Shown: piece by piece, positions 15,412-24,007 of the stretch
Layout: the number at the start of each line of letters is the position of its first letter
How positions within the stretch are numbered: the stretch's first letter is position 1
NCBI GenBank assembly: GCA_937876995.1
Contig: CALEFD010000107.1
Coordinates: 15,394-79,393, forward strand
Reading direction: 5' to 3'
DNA length: 64,000 nucleotides
Origin: an uncultured Bacteroidales bacterium
GTDB lineage: Bacteria; Bacteroidota; Bacteroidia; Bacteroidales; Bacteroidaceae
Translations under genes and position numbers: made by a program
The notes under the pieces: model-generated
The model's input: the letters and a program-made list of their open reading frames with translations, nothing else
Told to the model about the DNA's origin: nothing
Databases searched by the model: none

Positions 15412-15759
15412 ATGATACAAGAAAATACACCTGCAAAGGTTGGCTTATTGGAGTTACTGCTTGCATCGTCAGGAGTACAGTTCGTCATACCAGCCTATCA
15501 GCGTAACTATACTTGGACGGCAAGCAGAGAAGTAAAACAGCTGCTTGACGACATTAAGGCTGTGCTGAAAGAAGAACGCAATAAGCATTTTATTGGAATC
15601 ATCATATACCTTGAACGGTCTCTTGACTTTTCAAGAAGGGAACGTTCTGTCATTGATGGACAACAACGACTAACTACACTGTTTTTGTCTTTGTATGCTG
15701 TGAAAGAGTTGATGCTGATGGCAAGGAATGGTGGAACTCACGCAAATTGGCGAGAGTGA
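15412..15759 (+). pseudogene. Truncated DUF262/GmrSD-type gene (N-terminal fragment)
   Basis: The first about 100 residues match the N-terminus of DUF262 (GmrS-like) nucleotide-dependent endonuclease subunits: IPAYQRNYTW (usually xPxYQRxYxW) and IDGQQRLTTL. Full-length members have several hundred residues. Here the match ends at about residue 103, after which the frame enters DNA belonging to a different gene in another frame and stops. The junction is close to 15715. These enzymes normally restrict modified phage DNA; this copy cannot be functional as it stands. Confidence 0.8.
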
Positions 15760-15782
15760 TGGGCTATAACACAACTTTTTGA
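15717..15782 (+). pseudogene. Short DinD-like fragment fused to the DUF262 remnant
   Basis: In the next frame, 15717-15782 encodes DGKEWWNSRKLARVMGYNTT before a stop. This resembles the segment (DGxEFWSARxLAxxLGY) near the N-terminus of DNA-damage-inducible protein D / Bro-N-like proteins. It directly abuts the DUF262 fragment, indicating a deletion junction between two genes. Confidence 0.55.
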
Positions 15783-15825
15783 TGTGGGTGTACCAGCTTT
15801 TGTAACTATATAATATGAAAATTTC

Positions 15826-16098
15826 ATGGCAAATCGACAAGAAATAATAAATAGTACAGCAGAGTTCCTAATCTTTCAAATTGAGGGGAAGGAACAAGGT
15901 GTTGAAGTCTATTATAAAGATAAGACAGTTTGGTGTACCCAGAAAGCTATGGGTATGCTGTTTGATTGCTCTACAGATAACATCGGAGTTCATCTAAAGA
16001 ATATCTTTGCTTCTAGGGAACTTGAAAAGGATTCAGTTACCGAGAAAATCTCGGCAACTGCTTCTGATGGTAAAAAATATATGAGATTGGACCTTTAG
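15826..16098 (+). pseudogene. Truncated RhuM-family (virulence-associated) gene
   Basis: 90 residues matching the N-terminal region of RhuM/Bro-like proteins: GVEVYYKDKTVWCTQKAMGMLF, IGVHLKNIFASREL and DSVTEKISATASDGKKY. Full-length members are about 330 residues. The frame stops right where the conserved YNLDxIISVGYRV region would begin. The truncation point is about 50 bp from the dnaK terminator, so the gene was probably cut when the island boundary formed or decayed. Confidence 0.75.
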
Positions 16099-16145
16099 GT
16101 TTTGTGGGCATCACTGAATATACGTAAGAGTTTTGTACGAAAGAA

Positions 16146-16177
16146 ATGGCGTGTAACCACCGAGCTACACGCCATTT
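16146..16177. terminator. dnaK terminator (island-side copy)
   Basis: AATGGCGTGTA / TACACGCCATT, loop of 10, with T-rich sequence on the plus-strand side. It is positioned like the hairpin at 8701-8730 relative to the direct repeat. The stem bases differ between the two copies in compensated pairs. Confidence 0.8.
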
Positions 16178-16188
16178 TTTATTTATAA

Positions 16189-16232
16189 GTTATTTGCTAA
16201 CTCAATCCCAATCACTTCACTTCCTCGAAATC
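16189..16232. repeat. Right direct repeat of the island (dnaK 3' end)
   Basis: 44-bp partner of 8742-8786, with 30 identical bases at 16203-16232. It covers the last six sense codons of dnaK (encoding DFEEVK), the TGA stop and 23 bases downstream. Confidence 0.8.
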
Positions 16233-18128
16233 GGCGTCCTGAACGGTTTCGTCGTTGTTTGATGAGCTGCTTGAACCTGCACCCGGCTGTGCGCCTGCGC
16301 CCGGCTGTGCTTGTGAAGCACCACTCTGTGCATACATTTCAGCACTTGCTGCCTGGAAAGCAGTGTTCAATTCGTTAATTGCTGCATCAATAGCTGCCAA
16401 ATCCTGAGCTTTGTGAGCATCTTTCAGTTTACCAAGAGCAGCTTCAATAGGAGCCTTCTTATCGGCAGGCAGTTTGTCGCCAAGTTCGCTAAGTTGCTGT
16501 TCTGTCTGGAAAATCATAGCATCAGCCTGATTCAGCTTATCAACTTTTTCGCGCTCTTTCTTATCGGCATCAGCATTAGCTTCAGCTTCGGCCTTCATAC
16601 GTTCAATCTCCTCCTTGCTAAGACCGCTTGATGCTTCAATACGGATAGCTTGCTCTTTACCGGTAGCCTTATCTTTTGCAGATACTTTAAGAATACCGTT
16701 TGCATCGATATCGAATGTAACTTCAATCTGAGGTACACCACGACGTGCAGGAGCAATACCTTCCAGATTAAACTGACCTATAGACTTATTCTGATTAGCC
16801 ATAGGACGTTCACCCTGAAGAACGTGGATAGTTACAGCTGTCTGATTGTCGGCTGCAGTTGAGAATACCTCGCTCTTTTTACAAGGAATAGTACTATTCG
16901 CTTCAATCAGCTTTGTCATTACACCACCAAGTGTTTCAATACCCATGGTAAGAGGAGTAACGTCCAGAAGTACTATATCGCCTACTCCACCCTCTTTGTT
17001 CAGAATAGCACCCTGAATTGATGCACCTACTGCTACTACTTCGTCAGGATTAACACCTTTTGAAGGAGCTTTACCAAAGAAGTCTTCTACTACCTTCTGT
17101 ACTGCAGGAATACGGCTTGAACCACCAACCAAGATTACTTCGTCAATATCTGAATTGCTAAGACCGGCATCGCTCATTGCTTTACGACATGGTTCAATAC
17201 ATGCCTGTATCAATGAATGTGCCAATTGTTCGAACTTAGCACGTGTAAGTGTCTTAACAAGGTGACGTGGAATACCTGCTACCGGCATAATATATGGCAA
17301 GTTGATTTCGGTAGATGTTGATGATGATAGTTCAATCTTAGCCTTTTCTGCAGCCTCCTTAAGACGCTGTAAAGCCATAGGATCTACTGTCAAATCTGCA
17401 CCTTCGTCATTCTTGAATTCTTCAACCAACCAGTTGATAATTACCTGATCAAAGTCATCACCACCAAGGTGTGTATCACCATTAGTTGACAACACTTCAA
17501 ATACGCCACCACCAAATTCAAGAATTGAGATATCGAATGTACCGCCACCAAGGTCGAATACAGCAATCTTCATATCTTTATTTGCCTTGTCTATACCGTA
17601 TGCAAGAGCGGCAGCTGTTGGTTCATTTACTATACGTTTTACTTCCAGACCTGCTATCTGACCGGCTTCTTTAGTAGCCTGACGCTGTGAATCGGAGAAG
17701 TATGCAGGAACTGTAATAACAGCCTCTGTAACCTCCTGACCAAGATAATCTTCGGCAGTCTTCTTCATTTTCTGAAGTATCATTGCTGATATTTCCTGCG
17801 CAGTATAAAGACGACCATCAATATCTACACGTGGCATATTGTTATCACCCTTTACCACCTTATATGGTACACGTGATACCTCTTTCTGTACCTGATCCCA
17901 ATTTTCACCCATAAAACGCTTAATTGAGAAGATGGTACGCTGTGGGTTGGTAATAGCCTGACGCTTTGCAGGATCGCCCACCTTACGTTCGCCACCATCA
18001 ACAAAACCGACAACTGAAGGAGTTGTACGTTTACCCTCTGAATTGGCAATTACAACAGGTTCGTTACCTTCAAATACAGCAACACAAGAGTTTGTTGTTC
18101 CTAAATCGATTCCAATAATCTTTCCCAT
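16212..18128 (-). CDS. dnaK: Molecular chaperone DnaK (Hsp70)
   Basis: 638 residues starting at the ATG of [20 protein letters not shown]; an upstream in-frame ATG at 18188 adds 20 non-homologous residues and is rejected. The nucleotide-binding domain has the phosphate-1 loop DLGTTNS and the phosphate-2 loop DLGGGTFD. The substrate-binding domain begins near [14 protein letters not shown]. There is a helical lid and a low-complexity Gln/Ala/Gly/Ser tail ending DADFEEVK. It is an ATP-driven folding chaperone in the cytoplasm working with DnaJ and GrpE, which are not in the window. The 3' end doubles as the island insertion site. A perfect palindrome lies 38 nt upstream of the start. Confidence 0.98.
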   Translation of the reverse strand: MGKIIGIDLGTTNSCVAVFEGNEPVVIANSEGKRTTPSVVGFVDGGERKVGDPAKRQAITNPQRTIFSIKRFMGENWDQVQKEVSRVPYKVVKGDNNMPRVDIDGRLYTAQEISAMILQKMKKTAEDYLGQEVTEAVITVPAYFSDSQRQATKEAGQIAGLEVKRIVNEPTAAALAYGIDKANKDMKIAVFDLGGGTFDISILEFGGGVFEVLSTNGDTHLGGDDFDQVIINWLVEEFKNDEGADLTVDPMALQRLKEAAEKAKIELSSSTSTEINLPYIMPVAGIPRHLVKTLTRAKFEQLAHSLIQACIEPCRKAMSDAGLSNSDIDEVILVGGSSRIPAVQKVVEDFFGKAPSKGVNPDEVVAVGASIQGAILNKEGGVGDIVLLDVTPLTMGIETLGGVMTKLIEANSTIPCKKSEVFSTAADNQTAVTIHVLQGERPMANQNKSIGQFNLEGIAPARRGVPQIEVTFDIDANGILKVSAKDKATGKEQAIRIEASSGLSKEEIERMKAEAEANADADKKEREKVDKLNQADAMIFQTEQQLSELGDKLPADKKAPIEAALGKLKDAHKAQDLAAIDAAINELNTAFQAASAEMYAQSGASQAQPGAGAQPGAGSSSSSNNDETVQDADFEEVK

Positions 18129-18165
18129 AATTCTATTTTTTTTATTTGTTACTACCATTTTTATA

Positions 18166-18181
18166 GTCACATTTCTGTGAC
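18166..18181. promoter_or_regulatory. Perfect hairpin/palindrome upstream of dnaK
   Basis: GTCACA-TTTC-TGTGAC, a 6-bp perfect stem centred 46 nt from the dnaK start. It is not a CIRCE element. It is a candidate operator or 5'-UTR structure. Confidence 0.4.
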
Positions 18182-18276
18182 AGTTCACACCATTGTTAAA
18201 ACAAATGCTATGCCAAAAAGCAAACCGCTCCTGATTATGTCAGTTTTATGACTATTTGGCAGAAACAATAAAAAAA

Positions 18277-18304
18277 CCGGTTACAGACAAAACACTGCAA
18301 CCGG
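18277..18304 (-). terminator. recA terminator
   Basis: Minus-strand CCGGTTGCAG / CTGTAACCGG followed by TTTTTTTATTG, 20 nt after the recA stop. Confidence 0.85.
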
Positions 18305-18324
18305 CTAATTATAAATAAAAAAAA

Positions 18325-19377
18325 TTACTCTTCGTTTTCGTTACTACCTCCTAAAATGGCAGCCATAATCTTCTCTTCTATCTCTTCTGCCAATTCCGGA
18401 TTATCCATCATAAGTTGTTTGGTAGCATCACGACCTTGTGCCAATCTGGTATCTTCATAACTGAACCAGGAACCCGATTTCTTGACAATACCATATTCAA
18501 CACCCAAATCAACTATTTCGCCACTCTTTGATATACCTTCTCCGAACATAATATCAAATTCTGCACGACGGAATGGAGGAGCAACTTTGTTCTTCACAAC
18601 TTTGACACGTACCTGATTACCTATTACAGCATCTCCATCTTTCAACTGTGTTACTCTACGTATATCCAAACGCACAGAAGCATAGAACTTCAAAGCATTA
18701 CCACCAGTTGTTGTTTCAGGATTACCAAACATTATGCCTATCTTTTCACGCAACTGGTTAATAAAGATACAAGTTGTGTTTGTCTTGTTAATTGCTGATG
18801 TCAGTTTACGAAGTGCCTGTGACATAAGACGAGCCTGAAGTCCCACCTTGTTGTCACCCATATCGCCCTCAATCTCTGCCTTTGGAGTAAGTGCAGCTAC
18901 CGAGTCGATAACAATTATATCTATAGCCGATGAACGGATAAGCTGTTCTGCTATCTCCAACGCCTGTTCACCATTGTCAGGCTGAGATATCCACAAATTG
19001 TCGATATCTACACCCAATTTGGCTGCATAGAAACGGTCAAAAGCATGTTCTGCATCAATAAACGCTGCAATACCACCGGCTTTCTGAGCTTCTGCAATTG
19101 CGTGGATGGCAAGTGTAGTTTTTCCGGAAGATTCAGGGCCATAGATTTCAATTATTCTACCACGTGGGTAACCGCCTACACCAAGTGCTGCGTTCAACCC
19201 GATAGAACCTGTTGGAATTACATCGACTGCTTCAATATTGTCTTCGCCAAGTTTCATAATAGAACCCTTACCAAAGCTCTTCTCAATTTTCTCTGTAGCA
19301 GCCTGTAACGCCTTCAGCTTTTCACTAATTGGTGACTGAGCTGAAATCTGTTCGTTTTTCAAATCTTTTTTTGCCAT
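18325..19377 (-). CDS. recA: Recombinase RecA
   Basis: 350 residues from ATG 19377 ([10 protein letters not shown]); the longer frame to 19479 overlaps the promoter. Walker [10 protein letters not shown], Walker [13 protein letters not shown], the [10 protein letters not shown] and INQLREKIG loop regions and the C-terminal acidic tail are all present. It forms the ssDNA filament for homologous recombination and stimulates SOS repressor cleavage. A TAACTTTG -7 box lies 45 nt upstream. I saw no SOS operator that I could name for this phylum. Confidence 0.98.
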   Translation of the reverse strand: MAKKDLKNEQISAQSPISEKLKALQAATEKIEKSFGKGSIMKLGEDNIEAVDVIPTGSIGLNAALGVGGYPRGRIIEIYGPESSGKTTLAIHAIAEAQKAGGIAAFIDAEHAFDRFYAAKLGVDIDNLWISQPDNGEQALEIAEQLIRSSAIDIIVIDSVAALTPKAEIEGDMGDNKVGLQARLMSQALRKLTSAINKTNTTCIFINQLREKIGIMFGNPETTTGGNALKFYASVRLDIRRVTQLKDGDAVIGNQVRVKVVKNKVAPPFRRAEFDIMFGEGISKSGEIVDLGVEYGIVKKSGSWFSYEDTRLAQGRDATKQLMMDNPELAEEIEEKIMAAILGGSNENEE

Positions 19378-19422
19378 AACTATTAATAATGATTTAAAGG
19401 ACAGTTCTGCCTGCCCGAAAGG

Positions 19423-19430
19423 CAAAGTTA
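19423..19430 (-). promoter_or_regulatory. -7 promoter box TAACTTTG for recA
   Basis: Exact TAnnTTTG match on the minus strand, 45 nt upstream of ATG 19377. Confidence 0.55.
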
Positions 19431-19487
19431 GTAAATTAAGATTGCAACATACTATGTTGATAAAAGAAGTTTTCAACAAAAAATTAA

Positions 19488-19517
19488 GGCAGGCGCAAAT
19501 ATTTATCTACGCCTGCC
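19488..19517 (-). terminator. Terminator of the DUF4954-SIS operon
   Basis: Minus-strand GGCAGGCG / CGCCTGCC with a 14-nt loop, followed by TTAATTTTTTG. It lies just below the SIS gene. Confidence 0.85.
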
Positions 19518-19539
19518 CTAAAATATGATATACAAGTAT

Positions 19540-20556
19540 TTACTTTATAAACTCGTTTCCTACTTTACGAGCACGGTTTGGATGATCTAAATCCATTCCT
19601 GTCTTGATACCTATTTCAACCAACAGATTCCAACCGGCACAGAGGAACAGATATGGATTCATATCGCCTGCCGATGGAGTTTTGATAGTTGGGAAAGGAG
19701 TATCGTGATCGGCTATAGCAACAATACGAACCCCGGCACCATCAACCAAATATTCTTGGAACTTTTCATATTCGCCCTCAATAGGATCAATCATAAAGAT
19801 AATATCGTTTTTATGCATTACCTCTTCTATTCCATGCAGAACGTATGTACCTTCAAGGAAATCCGATTTACGACGAGTTATTTCATTTGTCTTTAAAGTC
19901 AGTTCTTCTGCCACACCATCGTTGTAACCGGCAAAATATACTGTATTTGCCTCTTCTACCCACTTTACTATTTCAGAAGGTATCTCTATAGTAAGTGCCT
20001 GCTCTATCTTTTCAGGAAGATCAGCCAATGCAGCCTTCATATCGGCGCCACGCAAATTCCAAAGCAATGATTCATAGTAAAGAGCCTGTTCTACAACACT
20101 CTTGGTAGCAGCTACAGCCTGTTCCCAACCACAACCCAAAACGTGTGTTGAGTTACAGAATGTAGAAAGAACTGTATTATCATTTGCAGTAAGACCAAAA
20201 CGCAGATTATTGCCCTCTTCCATAAGCTTTTTAGCCAACAGAGTAACCTCTTTTGTTCTACCTGAATTCGAAGCCAAAAATACAGCATATTTGCTTAAAT
20301 CATATTCTCTTGACTGCCAGGAACCGTCTGTCTGGATATTGACATCCATTCCCCAACGTTTGAATTTTCTTAAAGAATTCTTTGCCGGGAATATACGGCT
20401 GGAACCTTCACCGGTAAAATAGATATTTTTTACCTGCTTTACCTGTTCTGCGATTTGCTTTGTGCAATCCGGATCAAACTTCTTGATGGTTTCTACAGTA
20501 TCCATCATTTCACGTACCAATGCAAACTGTGCATAATTTTGATCTTTCAAATTCAT
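19540..20556 (-). CDS. SIS-domain sugar-phosphate isomerase-like protein
   Basis: 338 residues from ATG 20556 (MNLKDQNYAQ). Tandem SIS folds: the first has IYFTGEGSSRIFP and FLASNSGRTKEV (phosphosugar-binding S-x-S-G-x-T-like loop), the second has VYFAGYNDGVAEE and LEGTYVLHGIEEV. It resembles AgaS/tagatose-6-phosphate isomerase and GlmS-type SIS proteins and likely acts on an amino-sugar phosphate. It sits 29 nt after the DUF4954 gene on the same strand and before a shared terminator, so the pair forms an operon. That pairing is, as far as I recall, conserved in Bacteroidales, but the substrate is unknown. Confidence 0.8.
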   Translation of the reverse strand: MNLKDQNYAQFALVREMMDTVETIKKFDPDCTKQIAEQVKQVKNIYFTGEGSSRIFPAKNSLRKFKRWGMDVNIQTDGSWQSREYDLSKYAVFLASNSGRTKEVTLLAKKLMEEGNNLRFGLTANDNTVLSTFCNSTHVLGCGWEQAVAATKSVVEQALYYESLLWNLRGADMKAALADLPEKIEQALTIEIPSEIVKWVEEANTVYFAGYNDGVAEELTLKTNEITRRKSDFLEGTYVLHGIEEVMHKNDIIFMIDPIEGEYEKFQEYLVDGAGVRIVAIADHDTPFPTIKTPSAGDMNPYLFLCAGWNLLVEIGIKTGMDLDHPNRARKVGNEFIK

Positions 20557-20585
20557 AGCTTTCTGTATTTGTTTAAAATTGATAA

Positions 20586-22796
20586 TCAATAATTTAATCT
20601 CTTTTTTATAGTTTGAATACGTTCTATTGTCTGTAAAGACTCTTCACGTTGTTGTTTTATAAAACTATTTTCTTCCAATTCACCGTATGCTGCAATCATC
20701 TCATCGTCGGAACGGAATGTAGCACGACGGAAAGGATTTTCGTAATCCTTTTTACGTGTTTCGTAAACCTGATTATTGATATAGTGCTGAATATCTATCT
20801 CTTTATCCAATATATCATTCCATTCTTCATCTGAAATAGTCTCTACACCAAGTACAAATTTTAGGGCAAGATATGCGTGGCGCAACTTATCAAGCGGATA
20901 ACTCTTCCAGATTTCATTATAACGTTTATGTATCTCTTTCCACGAATTCAGAACTCCATCATTTATATCAGAACGAAGTTGCTCTATGTCGTTCATCATA
21001 ATAAGCTGACCTCCCAAGTTCATCCATTCACGCTGACGGACACTATCCAACTTTTCTGCCATAGTTTGGAATGTCTCTTCCGGATTCTCTTCCAACCATA
21101 CCAATGCATTTTTAATTGCATAATGAATTATCATATCTCCGTATGCATGATAACTGTTGTAGGCTTTTAGGATACGAACCTTACGTTTGCTCTTCTCCAT
21201 ATTTTCGCCCAATATTTCCAAAGCATCAACTACCTTTTTATCTCCATTTAACAGTTTGTTGCCCAAAATGCGTAGTTCGCGTTCTTCAATGTTATCATTA
21301 AATTCGTTTTTGCTGCGTAGGTATGCTTTTGCAGTCCATACTTCAAGCAGTTTTCTGGCCTGGATAGATTCTTCCATGCTATCCGGGGCAAAAGTTTCAA
21401 ACTCAATGTTCTGAACTTTGAATATTCTCTGATCACGATTTGCAAACTTCCAGTTATTACGTGCCATTGCATACATATTATACATCCATGAGAATGCCGG
21501 CATAACTGTCAATTCGTCATTTTTAACATCGTTGCTGATAAGTGCAAAAGGGAATGGATTTATAAGTTCATACTGGTAATCGGCCTTTGCCAACATTGTA
21601 TATGATGCAAACTTACAGGAATGTTTTACACTGGTACACAAACCCGGCCAAAATCCGCGACCTGCCACTATTTCATTATCATTTGTACGACTGTTATGGT
21701 TTGAACCTATAGTTGCACCGGCAGCCAAATTAGACTGTCCCATAATAACACTTGCTATAAGGAATGAATTATTATGATGCTGTTCATGAGCCGGGAATAT
21801 AAGGTTATTCAACACTTCGCAGCACGATATTGTTGAATTATCGCCCATAAATGAATCTATAAGACGAGCACCATACTTTAGATTTGAATGGCTTCCCAAA
21901 ACAAACTTAACAGCTATACACGAATAGAAGATACGACATCCGTAACCCACTATTCCATTAACCAGAACAACATTTTCGCCTATCTGTGTCGGTTCTTTAT
22001 CGGAAGAATTGATGGTGACATTTTTAATCTTGCTTGCACCTTTTATGTAGCAGCAGTTTCCCACTTTAACATCCTTCAGAATCCATGAATTCTTAATTAC
22101 ACAGCCATTACCAATAGTTCCATAAAAACCTCTTCTATTATCAAAACCATTCTGGGTAATACGGACCAATCTATCTTGAAGTGTCTTATCATCTATGAAT
22201 TTTGCCCACAGATATGCGTCTGCAGCAAGCATTCCATCAAAAGGAAGAATGCTGCGACAACCTGTCTCGTTCATTATCTGAAGCCTTACGCGAACACTCT
22301 CCTCTTCTCCCTCCTTAATAATTCCGTTACCAAATTTGGCATGGTCTGTACAAGACATCTCCTGAATATTGAAGAGCATTGTCTTATCACCTATTATATA
22401 ATGGGAAAGATAGTGAACGTTATGTATGGCACAATCATCACCTATATCGCAAGAATGAACCGAACTGTTGGTTATTCCGCATGGCAAACGCAAATCATGA
22501 TACTGAAGCCCTTCGGATGTAACTCTGCCTATTCGAACAAATCCTTTAAACTGATTATTCTTAATCATTGTAGGATCAAATTCATCGGTTACCATAATAT
22601 TATCCCAACTACTGGCGGTATTGTCATTCTTTACCAAAGTCTCTATTTCGCTACTGCTAAGATGACGCCAGCCATTTTTGGGGGCACGTACCTGGGTATT
22701 TCTCAAATAATACTTGTCCTTTCCTTTAGGGATATACTTTTCATCCAAGAAACTGTTGAAAAGTTTGTCTGAAGATAGTAACGTTACTCTTTCCAT
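20586..22796 (-). CDS. DUF4954 family protein with left-handed beta-helix-like repeats
   Basis: 736 residues. The first about 420 residues contain many hexapeptide-like turns (IGNGCVIKNSWI, VGNCCYIKGASKI, IGENVVLVNGIV), characteristic of left-handed beta-helix transferases related to GlmU/WcaJ-type acyl- or nucleotidyltransferases. The C-terminal about 300 residues are helical and charged. The family is known as DUF4954, with no established activity. Operonic with the SIS isomerase, it may act on the same amino-sugar phosphate, which is inference. A TATCTTTG promoter box lies 27 nt upstream of the start. Confidence 0.8.
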   Translation of the reverse strand: MERVTLLSSDKLFNSFLDEKYIPKGKDKYYLRNTQVRAPKNGWRHLSSSEIETLVKNDNTASSWDNIMVTDEFDPTMIKNNQFKGFVRIGRVTSEGLQYHDLRLPCGITNSSVHSCDIGDDCAIHNVHYLSHYIIGDKTMLFNIQEMSCTDHAKFGNGIIKEGEEESVRVRLQIMNETGCRSILPFDGMLAADAYLWAKFIDDKTLQDRLVRITQNGFDNRRGFYGTIGNGCVIKNSWILKDVKVGNCCYIKGASKIKNVTINSSDKEPTQIGENVVLVNGIVGYGCRIFYSCIAVKFVLGSHSNLKYGARLIDSFMGDNSTISCCEVLNNLIFPAHEQHHNNSFLIASVIMGQSNLAAGATIGSNHNSRTNDNEIVAGRGFWPGLCTSVKHSCKFASYTMLAKADYQYELINPFPFALISNDVKNDELTVMPAFSWMYNMYAMARNNWKFANRDQRIFKVQNIEFETFAPDSMEESIQARKLLEVWTAKAYLRSKNEFNDNIEERELRILGNKLLNGDKKVVDALEILGENMEKSKRKVRILKAYNSYHAYGDMIIHYAIKNALVWLEENPEETFQTMAEKLDSVRQREWMNLGGQLIMMNDIEQLRSDINDGVLNSWKEIHKRYNEIWKSYPLDKLRHAYLALKFVLGVETISDEEWNDILDKEIDIQHYINNQVYETRKKDYENPFRRATFRSDDEMIAAYGELEENSFIKQQREESLQTIERIQTIKKRLNY

Positions 22797-22822
22797 ACTT
22801 TGTTAGTTTATGAATTCGGCCG

Positions 22823-22830
22823 CAAAGATA
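22823..22830 (-). promoter_or_regulatory. -7 promoter box TATCTTTG for the DUF4954-SIS operon
   Basis: Minus-strand TAnnTTTG match 27 nt upstream of the start at 22796. Confidence 0.5.
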
Positions 22831-22908
22831 TATGTTTTTATAATTCTACGCAATACTAAGGCATATATAAATAATATTTATATATAACATTTATCCTTAA
22901 AAAAGAAA

Positions 22909-22936
22909 GGGTTCGATGCTGAAAAGCACCGAACCC
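22909..22936 (-). terminator. Terminator of the nusB-DUF5606 operon
   Basis: Minus-strand GGGTTCGGTGC / GCATCGAACCC followed by TTTCTTTTTT, 18 nt beyond the DUF5606 stop. Confidence 0.85.
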
Positions 22937-22954
22937 CACATATTTAAATCACTA

Positions 22955-23392
22955 TCATTCAGCAGATTCCACTTCCACTTCCTGTGGTTCTTCCGGTTCA
23001 GAAAAATCATTTTGTTTGCTCTGCACCAGAATATTATACCATGAGATAATCTTTTTTACATGACTTGGATATACTCTTTCACGGTCAAAATCGGCAACCA
23101 CACCTGCCATAAATTCAAGTAACTCCTGATTTGAAGCCTTTTTTAAATCTACGGTCAAAACCTGATCTTTACCATATTTTTCTTCAATAAGTTGGAACAC
23201 TTTGCGTAAAGGCATCTCTTCTTCGTCTGTAAAAATAGAGATATCACCCAAAGAAACAACTTTATCTGTACGGTGAATTGGTAATCTCTTTTTTTCTGCA
23301 TCCAATGATTCTACAATTAAAGAACCCTTACCACCGGTCAATAGCAAATACAATCCCGGTTTTCCTGAAATGTTTAAAATTTCGCTTAACAT
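22955..23392 (-). CDS. DUF5606 family protein
   Basis: 145 residues with no signal peptide. The N-terminus MLSEILNISGKPGLYLL and the segments RTDKVVSLGDISIFT, MPLRKVFQ and FMAGVVADFDRERVYPSHVKKIISWYN match the small cytoplasmic DUF5606 family of Bacteroidetes. An acidic low-complexity tail (EPEEPQEVEVESAE) follows. No function is known. It ends a five-gene operon with coaE, ybbR, yajC and nusB (27-nt gap after coaE). Its constant company suggests a housekeeping role in translation or envelope biogenesis, which is inference only. Confidence 0.8.
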   Translation of the reverse strand: MLSEILNISGKPGLYLLLTGGKGSLIVESLDAEKKRLPIHRTDKVVSLGDISIFTDEEEMPLRKVFQLIEEKYGKDQVLTVDLKKASNQELLEFMAGVVADFDRERVYPSHVKKIISWYNILVQSKQNDFSEPEEPQEVEVESAE

Positions 23393-23419
23393 AAATCTCT
23401 TAATTTATTAAAATTATTT

Positions 23420-24007
23420 TTACATTTTATTCGTTAAAAACTCCAATAAAGCATCTATTTGTTTATCTAAATCGCTTACATTGTCATTAAAAATCACATA
23501 GTCTGCAATTCTGCATTTTTCCTCTTGGGACATCTGCGCCGAAATACGTTCCAGCACTTTTTCCTTCGTTGTTGAATCACGCTCTATACAACGATTTATA
23601 CGCAAATCCAGAGGAGCATCAACCACAACAACACAATCTACCGTATCAGTAAAACCAGACTCAATAAGAATAGCCGATTCTATTACACAGAACTGCGTAT
23701 TCTGACTTTCCGCCCAAAGAGCAAAATCGGCCTTTACTGCCGGATGGATTATTTTTTCAACCTTGCGTGCATTATCTTTAGAGGCAAACAAAAACTCTGC
23801 CAACATCTTTCTGTTCAGTACCCCATCTACATACAGATCTTCTATTCCTATAAGAGCTATCAACCCGTCACGTATAATTTTAGAGGTATTTGACAATTGT
23901 TTTGCCTCAGTATCTGAATCATAAACAGGAATACCACGTTTATTCAGCAGTTTTGCAACATAACTCTTTCCACACCCTATTCCACCTGTCAATCCAATTC
24001 TTACCAT
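23420..24007 (-). CDS. coaE: Dephospho-CoA kinase
   Basis: 195 residues. Walker A GLTGGIGCGKS at the N-terminus, then PVYDSDTEAK (substrate-side Asp), HPAVKADF and VVVVDAPLDLRINRCIERD complete the CoaE pattern. It phosphorylates dephospho-CoA to coenzyme A, the last step of CoA synthesis. The start overlaps the ybbR stop by 7 bp, indicating coupled translation within the nusB-yajC-ybbR-coaE-DUF5606 operon. It appears intact and of usual length. Confidence 0.95.
   Translation of the reverse strand: MVRIGLTGGIGCGKSYVAKLLNKRGIPVYDSDTEAKQLSNTSKIIRDGLIALIGIEDLYVDGVLNRKMLAEFLFASKDNARKVEKIIHPAVKADFALWAESQNTQFCVIESAILIESGFTDTVDCVVVVDAPLDLRINRCIERDSTTKEKVLERISAQMSQEEKCRIADYVIFNDNVSDLDKQIDALLEFLTNKM

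Larger units (their letters stand above)
8742..16232. mobile_element. Genomic island inserted at the dnaK 3' end, carrying a ubiquitin-like system
   Basis: The 7.4 kb between the two dnaK-end repeats holds only accessory genes: the ubiquitin-like conjugation operon, Xre/ImmA regulators, an AlbA_2 ATPase and truncated DUF262, DinD-like and RhuM-like genes. Housekeeping or xylan genes lie directly outside on both sides. If the repeats are collapsed, the GH10 gene and dnaK become ordinary convergent neighbours sharing one terminator. No integrase, transposase or conjugation gene is visible inside. The element is therefore either a decayed integrative element or one mobilised in trans. Boundaries are inferred from the repeats only. 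Confidence 0.65.

Noticed and set aside
8787..16188. Search for an integrase, transposase or relaxase inside the island
   Set aside because: No frame showed the R-H-R-Y, DDE or relaxase motifs; the mobile-element call rests only on the repeats and gene content.
18129..18324. CIRCE element or origin-like iterons near dnaK/recA
   Set aside because: No TTAGCACTC-N9-GAGTGCTAA and no DnaA-box cluster was seen.
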